Below, piece after piece: positions 57,237 through 64,000 of a DNA stretch of 64,000 nucleotides (position 1 is its first letter; the number at the start of each line of letters is the position of its first letter). The position numbers were made by a program, and so were the translations under genes. The DNA is taken from assembly GCA_947044405.1 (NCBI GenBank), contig CAMRHE010000647.1, positions 186,001-250,000 on the forward strand, in the 5' to 3' direction. The notes beneath the pieces are model-generated. The model had not been told where the DNA came from, ran no database searches, and worked only from the letters and a program-made list of their open reading frames with translations. Origin of the DNA: Leptodactylus fallax (Eukaryota; Chordata; Amphibia; Anura; Leptodactylidae).

Positions 57237-57655
57237 AGGGTGGGTTCACACTTGTGGCGGCACTCCGTCTGCCACAAATCCGACCTAAATGTCGGAAAAC
57301 TGGATAGGCACTATATAGGGAAAGGTTTGCGATGCTTTGCTTAAAACCCCATTCACTTGAATGGGTTTTTAAAGGGATGCACGGGTGTGCGCTTACACCC
57401 TACCTGCTGCGACGCCGGTTTTTTTAGTCGGAAACAGTCATGCATGTTTGACTTTGTTTCCAGCGAAAAAACCTGGCTTCGCAGCGCAGAGGGTGTAAGC
57501 GCACACCCGTGCATTGCTTTAAAAACCCATTCAAGTGAATGGGGTTTTAAGCAAAGCGTCACAAACCTTTCCCTATCTAGTGCCTATCCCGTTTTCTGAA
57601 ATTTAGGTCGGATTCGCGGTGGACGGAGTGCCAGTGCAAGTGTGAACCCACCCTA
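57237..57655. repeat. 419-bp near-palindrome
   Basis: The left arm starts GGGTGGGTTCACACTTG and the right arm ends CAAGTGTGAACCCACCC. Inner matches include CATTCACTTGAATGGG with its complement and GCACGGGTGTGCGCTTACAC with its complement. The arms are about 200 bp and about 90 percent alike by eye, and the centre near 57440 has GCATGCAT-like DNA. No target duplication was identified. Confidence 0.85.
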
Positions 57656-57974
57656 AGCTGAGACCATAACCTACTGTGAATTGTTGATTTTGTGTCTTAT
57701 CTATATATACATGATAGTGATCATTAGTATGCTGATAAGTGATGTGGCTGCAAGGAAATCTTCCTCAAAAATCAGGAATTGTCAGCATATTATTTGGCTT
57801 GGTGGTAAAAATAATAGAACTGCCCAATGTTTTGGATTTTTTATTTTTTAATATAATAACTTAAAACTCACCACAAATTCTTAAAAAATATGTTTAACAT
57901 AAAACTTAATTTAAAAGGTTATTTTAGGTTATTTTCTGGAAACATTCCCTTTAAATAAATATTTACCATAAATA

Positions 57975-58640
57975 ATTACTGTCTAACCCGTTAATGACCA
58001 ACGTGTAGATTTTCTACATCGATGACTAATGGGCCTTATTCCGTCAGTTGCATCAGAATACAGTGGGGTTTCTCACACTGTCTGAAGTGGATGCCCTATT
58101 GTGCACAAACATCGGTTCTAATGACCAAAATTGGAAACTGGTGATCTCGGGTGTTTAAATCTTTAGATGCCGCTGTACATAGCAACCACTGCATTTAAAT
58201 GCTTTTGAAAAGATGGGGCTTCTTCCTCTAGGCATTGGCACCACTGGAAATGCCTTTACGTGGCAGCTAAGGGCCTAATGAAGGCCCCCAGGTCTGATTT
58301 CAATATATCCTTATTAGACATTGCCTTATAACCTTCCTGTCAGAATATAACAGGCAGTATTATACATTGCACAGTGATCAAAGTGTGTTATGTTCCCCAA
58401 ATTGACATTAATAAAAACATCAGATCTTCCCACAAAATATAATCCCTCACACAATTCCAGCTCTGAAAAAAGGTTACATTTGCACTACTTTGCAAAAGTA
58501 GTAAATTTTTTTTTTATAAAAAACTATACAAATGTGTGTCAGAACAAATGGTATCAATGTAATTGTATCAACCCAGCAAATAAATTTGTCAAGTTATTTA
58601 TGACATAACTTTTGTGATATACTTTATTAACAAATTTTGT
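57975..58640 (+). repeat. Interspersed repeat, probable R1 relative, diverged
   Basis: It begins CTAACCCGTTAATGACCAAC, with AGATTTTCTACATCGATGACTAATGGGCC and later GGCCCCCAGGTCTGATTTC. From memory these are typical of a large amphibian repeat, but no second copy is in the window for comparison. It is followed by T-rich DNA. Confidence 0.4.
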
Positions 58641-59012
58641 CTCCTTTCTGTGAAATCCTGCATTTCTTTATTCTTTCCCTTGCGTCTCTATTGCGAGCTA
58701 TAACCTGCTTCTCACTATGTACAGAGTATGGGCCTATGTGTCATGCATGGAAAATAGGCGAGGTGGGGTCACTTCAAAATGTTATATCTCAGGCATTATT
58801 AAACAAGCTTGCTTCTGGTGTCATATGAAACAGAATAATCTCATCCTACTTATGGTAAGATTACAGTTCTACCTGTACTATTTCACGAGATATCACTGGT
58901 TGAAAACACAGTCAGGATTGGTATATTTCTTTACCTTTAGATAGTCCAATAGATGCACCATTTCCTTGAAAAACAAAGTTTTAGAAATAGTCAAATGAGG
59001 TTCAAGTGCAAT
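58641..59012. other. Non-coding spacer
   Basis: No recognised element or gene. Confidence 0.35.
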
Positions 59013-59190
59013 AATAATAATTTTATTTATGAAGCGCCAACATATTCCACAGCACTTTACAAATCAGAGGGCACATGAACAGACAGTATTTGACATTAAA
59101 ATGTGTCAAAGAAATTAACATATCAAACAATAGTAGTGAGGGCCCTGCTTGTGAGAACTTACAATCTATGAGCTATGCAATGGGGTTATA
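59013..59190 (-). mobile_element. SINE tail fragment (same family as 22895)
   Basis: (AAT)n followed by TTTATTTATGAAGCGCCAAC and ATATTCCACAGCACTTTAC, then CTTACAATCTATGAG, matches the tail and body of the SINE at 22895-23114. The tRNA-like head is missing. The (AAT)n tract resembles the tail of the L2 at 44874, in line with an L2-mobilised SINE. Confidence 0.55.
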
Positions 59191-61030
59191 TCAGGGCCTG
59201 CAAGGGCTCTAGGTGGGAAACACCAGTTATATGTGCAGGAATTCAACACGCAGTGTCTTAGCTGCAGGATAGGAAGAAGCTATCAACTAAGGGATTTTAA
59301 ACATGGAGATGGAGCCTTGAAAGGCTTTGACATTCCCCATTGCACTTGAATCAAATTTATATATTTCTAAAAACAGCTTTATCAAGTTAATAGTGCATCT
59401 ACATATGATGGTACTCAGCATAATGTCCCTTATAATGTACTGTGGCTGCTTTAATATTGAGTTTCCTGGTGACATACTCCATTTAATAAAAAATAATAAA
59501 ATAGATTTTTGGCATATTTCTAATAATGAAAATAGTTTCACATATAATGTGTATTCACTATTGTGCTCCCAGTAATCATCAGTATCTTCATTCGAGGTGA
59601 CAGCAAGTGAACAGCTTGATCTGTACCTATCAGCAGCTAAAATCAATACACAGTAAATGGATTCTGACTGCACAACTAAGTAAGTCTAGTCATATTTTCT
59701 CCAAGACAGTGACACAGTGGGATGCAAATCATTCAGGAGGAATTGCTTACAAAGCATAAAAGTCCATTAAACATATTTCAACTTCACTCCTTATTGAGTT
59801 TGTATTTATAAGCTTAAGATCAACTGCAGTCTAAAATGTAGGTTACAAAATGTGTTGTAAAAACATTTTATACAATTTTTTTTACATTTTAAAATTATTT
59901 TAATGCAAACAAGGATAAATATTAAAAACTATCCCCGTCCCAAATAAAACTAATGACTTAAAAAACACACTTTTAATAAATCTAAAATTAATATAACATA
60001 TTAGCCTTAGTTTTATAATAAATAAAATGAAATTGGTATATTTTCAATACCATCGTTCTTCATTTTGGAAATTGCATTCTTCATTTTGAAGGAGCACTAA
60101 TTGGCATATGTTAACCCATACAACATTGCCTGTAGGTAAATCTCCATAGTCCGACTAGCCGACTAGATCTCTTCAATGAGAACCAGTTTTGCCCACAAAT
60201 GATCCACCATTGAAATTTTTTTGACCCAGTAGACTTCAACTTACCTCCAAATATAGTTATCATTAGGTAAAATAAAATATGGACTAAAGAAACCTTGCTC
60301 ACACTATGATTTTTTTTGCCATTATCTCTGTAACCTTGGACTTTTCCATAGCAGGCAGATCACATTTGTTTCTTGGTATTTAGCAAAATTTCTCATATGA
60401 AAGTAAATTGTATTGGAATAAGATGCAATATATGAATTATAAACCTGAATTAAATGCTGTCAGTAGGATTTAGATATACCTCTCTGCTGATTGTAAGATT
60501 TTTTCCCCGTTGATGTCTATAAGTGTTCCCAAAACCCTCTCACACTTTTCTCTACTCATCTATGTCCACATGGTAAGTTAAAACAAAATCTGTTGTGGAT
60601 TGTGCCACAATTTTTTAATTCTGCACGGCTTGTCAATTTAGAAGTTTAATTTTCATTTGCATTGTGTAGATGAGATTTGTTCAATTCTGCAGACCTTTAG
60701 GTAAATACTGTATGCAGCATTTCCAGTATGTTTAGACATACCCTTAAAAGGGATATGTTTTCAGATGTTACTTGACATCTATCTGAACATTCACTATTTC
60801 ATGAGAAAGACTGGAAACTGTAATTAATATGATGGCATATTCACACATATTCTTCCCATTTAGTCAACCATTATGTCAAAGAGATTGACATAATGGTTGA
60901 CTCCTCCAATGCTGTTCATTCCTGTATACTGTATATCATTGTAGATAGTTTGGATGGCAGTGGAGTGGAGAAATGGATGAATAATCCCAAATAGGATATA
61001 ACATAATCTATTATTTATTGCTTCTCTGCA
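59191..61030. other. Non-coding stretch
   Basis: AT-rich DNA without recognised elements other than the hairpin at 60862-60902. Reading frames up to 128 codons have no domain. Confidence 0.4.
60862..60902. repeat. Perfect 18-bp hairpin
   Basis: AGTCAACCATTATGTCAA, a 5-nt AGAGA loop and the exact complement TTGACATAATGGTTGACT. It has no T-run to suggest a terminator, and vertebrates do not use such terminators for Pol II. Confidence 0.9.
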
Positions 61031-61245
61031 TGAGGCTAAGGCCCCACGTAGCGGGCCGCAGCAAAAAAGCGCTGTAGACTTTCTGCTTCAGTTATACCTA
61101 TAGGGAAACCGTCGGGGTTTCCGTAGGTATAATTGACATGCTGCAATTTCCAAAACCGTATCCGCATCTCGTATTTTTTCGCAAGGTGTGGATGGGATTA
61201 GAATCACATCCTCCTTGCCGTGACTGTAAAATGCCCTGGCCTAAA
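61031..61245. mobile_element. MITE family M1, right end missing
   Basis: GAGGCTAAGGCCCCACGTAG opens it, and TATACCTATAGGGAAACC and CTTGCCGTGACTGTAAAATG follow as in the copy at 9115. The closing terminus GGGGCC...TTAA is absent. Confidence 0.65.
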
Positions 61246-62839
61246 AGTGCCTTACACTGAAAGTTCTCTACATTATGTGGCTACAGCAATTTGTGTTCCC
61301 ATAGAATCAGTTATTAGCACAAATGTATGTTATTTATGGAATTGTATCTACTGTGTGTCTAGCATTAGTTTTCACAACAACACACAATGTGATGCAACAT
61401 GGCCTATAAAATAATAAATCTCCTGTGCTAGTAAAATTGACATGAAGGTCATTTGAAAGTGAACATGTGATTATGTGTCTATGTTAGTAACTTTGTACAA
61501 TGGTAGTATTTAATATAGGTTCTCTCATTTACTCTTAGCATTACATATCACACATTGTACCCTAAATATATAAACTCGTTTTTAATTTTTGCAATAAATT
61601 AGCATATCCTTTAATAATAATAGTCCTTTAATAGTCCCACAGTGGGGAAATTCAGTCAAATTTATTACTTCACCTGCTGCTTTTCTCACTTTACAATCAC
61701 AACTCATTTGTTATCTCTCTTATTTTCACATAACTTTCTATGCAAAGATATATATGACAGCTGCAAAAGATAGAAGTGTAAATTAAAAGTTGCAGTGATC
61801 AGTGTTAATGCTCTTCTTAATATTCCTGGATTTTCTGTCTTGGGTATACTTACAGTGATTTTTTTATGGTGGTCACAATGCAAAAAAAAGAAGTGTCCTT
61901 CTCTATCTCACTCCGGTTTCAGGTCCAGAAACAGCACTGAAACAGCGGCATGTACCTTCACACATTAGCCCCTTTGAATTGAGAATAATCTAACCTATGG
62001 CAGGAATCACAGAAGAAAGCCAGTGCTCAACCTCAGCTTTCTGCTGCAGGTTCCACAGCCTAGTTTCAAATATTTTGCCCAAATGAACATACCTTACAAA
62101 CTGCTTTTTTTCCTGCAAAATATATGTGGTGTGACAACAGGCTATAAATATATTTTTTTGTTTATTTACGGCCATCTTGAATACAGATATTCACAAACTT
62201 ATGTATGAGATTAGAATTTAAAATTAGAATTGTATACAACGAAAATAAAGGAGATGTCAACTTGGTGACACAATATTTTTAATAGCTGAGTAGAGTACTT
62301 AGATAGGCAGTTGCACAATATTAAGTTGTGTTTCAAGGGTGCACAACAGGATCATGGGGGGAGTATGTACCCTGCTGTCCACCAATAGGGTTTCATTAAT
62401 TTACATGCTACAATGCAGGGATGATAGAGTTCAAACTAGGATCAATTTTATCAATAACACGGTATAATTCTTTCCAGTATATCTTATGTTTGGGTCAATC
62501 AGGAAACCGCAAAGAGATATAACTCAGAGCAGAGGGAAGGGCCTGGGAAGCATTCAGTGCAGAGAGTCCTGGGCACTGGCATTAAACTCTGCATTTCTCA
62601 GTCATGCAACTTCATGACCATCTCCCCAATATCTGCATAGCACCCTCCGTAGTTCTGAGGGGTCAAAACTGCTAACAGCCCCCTTTTAGGCTAGAGCTAT
62701 AATGTGACTTTTTGTAGTGTTGCTGATTGATTTTAGTTCATGAGTGACAACTGTAGCCCAAAAGATTACACACAACTCAATGCATTCATTTGAACTGAAA
62801 CAGCAGAGTGTCTTCATGCAGACATCAACGTTTTTATTT
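61246..62839. other. Non-coding stretch
   Basis: No gene, tandem repeat or element end is recognised. AT-rich composition. Confidence 0.4.
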
Positions 62840-64000
62840 TGGCATCTAAAAGGACAGAATTCTTCAAAGCTTCCCTGTCAGTCCCCAGGTCATCAATTAT
62901 AGACTATGAATTTGTGGATGGAAGAGCCCGTTCTAGAGAAGTAGATCTTTTTTGGACTGAAAGCCTCCAGAATTTGCCTTTCAAAAGATATAATGCGAGA
63001 GAAAACCATACCCAATGGGGCCAGTACGGTATTATTGCAATTGCTTCTGCTTTCTCGTCCAGAATTTTCCGCAGGACCTTTGGGATGAGAGAGATTGGAG
63101 GAAATGCATAAATCAAATCGCTGGACCAGTTTGGAGACAGAAAAGAAAACAGGTTTTTGCATTGTTCCATGAAGACAGTGCATGTATCTGTGGATGACCC
63201 ATCTTCGGGGTAAACTCCTTGAAGACCTCTTGGTTCAGATCCCATTCTCCTGGGTGTTAGGCTGTTCTGCTCAACCAATCTGCTTTCTGGGTGTGTTTCC
63301 CTCGGATATGAACTGCTGATAAATCCTGAATGTTGCATTCTGCCCAATTCATTATTTATCTGCATTCTTTTGACAGCTGTTGACATCTAGTGCCCCTCCC
63401 CTGTTTGTTTAACTAATAAACTGAAACTAGGTTGTCTGTTTGCACCAAGACCCTGTGGTTTGCCAGGAATGACGTCATGCCAGCTTGATTGCTCTCAGTT
63501 CTTTCATGTTGGAGGAGAGAAGCCTTTCTCTAACTAACCATGGGTGTTAAACCCAATGGTTCTGTACATGGGCAGCCCAGCCCCAAGAGGAAGCATCCAT
63601 AGTGAGAGTTGTCTGAGGATGTGGAAGCATAGTCCTCCTTGTAAGGGTTCAGCCACCATTTGAATTCTTGTTTGCATAGAAGAGATAGAGAGAGCTGGAT
63701 TCTTGTCTCATATTGCTGGAATGTTTGTTTGCAGACGTTTTATGTGGGCCTTTGCCCAGTGGACTGCATCTATTGATGAGGTCAATAAACCTAACACTCT
63801 CATGGTGGTTCTTATAGAAATTTTGTGAGCGGTGATTAAGTGTGACACTTCTTTGATGATTTTCTGATTACTTTCTGGAGAGAGTCTCGCCTTCATGGAG
63901 TGTAAGTTGACCAAAAAACCCCAAAATTTGATTTCTTGTACTGGACAACATTAGGATTTTTTTCTGGTTTACAAGAAATCCATGCTCCTCTAGAGTCTTC
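62840..64000 (-). pseudogene. DIRS-like retrotransposon RT/RNase H region, decayed, cut by window edge
   Basis: DIRS elements encode a reverse transcriptase with RNase H and a tyrosine recombinase. On the minus strand from the edge I read KTLEEHGFLVNQKK, then LSPESNQKIIKEVSHLI and RVLGLLTSSIDAVHWAKAHI (63708-63914), then MDASSWGWAAHV and ELRAIKLA (about 63480-63590), then DLIYAFPPISLIPKVLRKIL and IIPYWPHWVWF (62904-63100). This order (late RT, RNase H, then the YAFPP/PYWP tail) is that of DIRS-type elements. There are several frameshifts and stops. No recombinase is seen before the similarity ends near 62840. Confidence 0.7.

Noticed and set aside
59287..59673. 128-codon minus-strand frame
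   Set aside because: No domain or context; start and end do not match splice or promoter expectations.

Overview
The window looks like gene-poor nuclear DNA of a vertebrate, most probably a frog. It is AT-rich and CpG-poor. It carries several Tc1/mariner families with long IR/DR termini, TTAA-flanked MITEs of the T2/Kolobok type known from Xenopus, L1, L2 and DIRS-like retroelements, a tRNA-derived SINE and a hAT-type element. No host protein-coding gene, rRNA or tRNA gene could be supported. Almost every long reading frame belongs to a mobile element or is antisense to one. The taxon is inferred from the repeat repertoire only.

Layout. 1-3.9 kb: a retroelement fragment with a hammerhead-like motif, a T2-type MITE, an internally deleted Tc1 copy, a microsatellite, and a full-length Tc1 copy whose open transposase lacks its first catalytic Asp. 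3.9-9.7 kb: a possible LTR-like block, an interspersed repeat split by a fold-back retroelement with a 16-bp target duplication, an intact Tc1 copy (7046-8692) and two MITEs. 9.7-15.0 kb: mostly non-repetitive DNA and a fold-back element. 15027-22565: a full-length L1 on the minus strand with exact 11-bp target-site duplications, ORF1, ORF2, a 5' region built of 153-bp tandem units, and a probable solo LTR inserted in ORF2. 22.6-27.9 kb: a minisatellite, a SINE and a second, nearly identical Tc1 copy in opposite orientation. 27.9-37.5 kb: clustered MITEs, minisatellites, fold-back DNA and a 653-bp TIR element. 37591-39145: a hAT-type element filled with a minisatellite that switches strand twice.

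39.1-54.4 kb: decayed Tc1 copies (one carrying a 5'-truncated L2), more MITEs, interspersed-repeat copies and a LINE ORF2 remnant. 54.4-64.0 kb: sparse repeats, a 0.4-kb palindrome, a short perfect hairpin and, at the right edge, a decayed DIRS-like RT/RNase H region.

The genes do not form a pathway; the layers record successive transposon activity. The best candidates for functional proteins are the two Tc1 transposases at 7444-8466 (+) and 25244-26266 (-), which are nearly identical and keep all three catalytic residues. The nested insertions (LTR in L1, L2 in Tc1, fold-back element in an interspersed repeat, MITE in an interspersed repeat) give a relative chronology.
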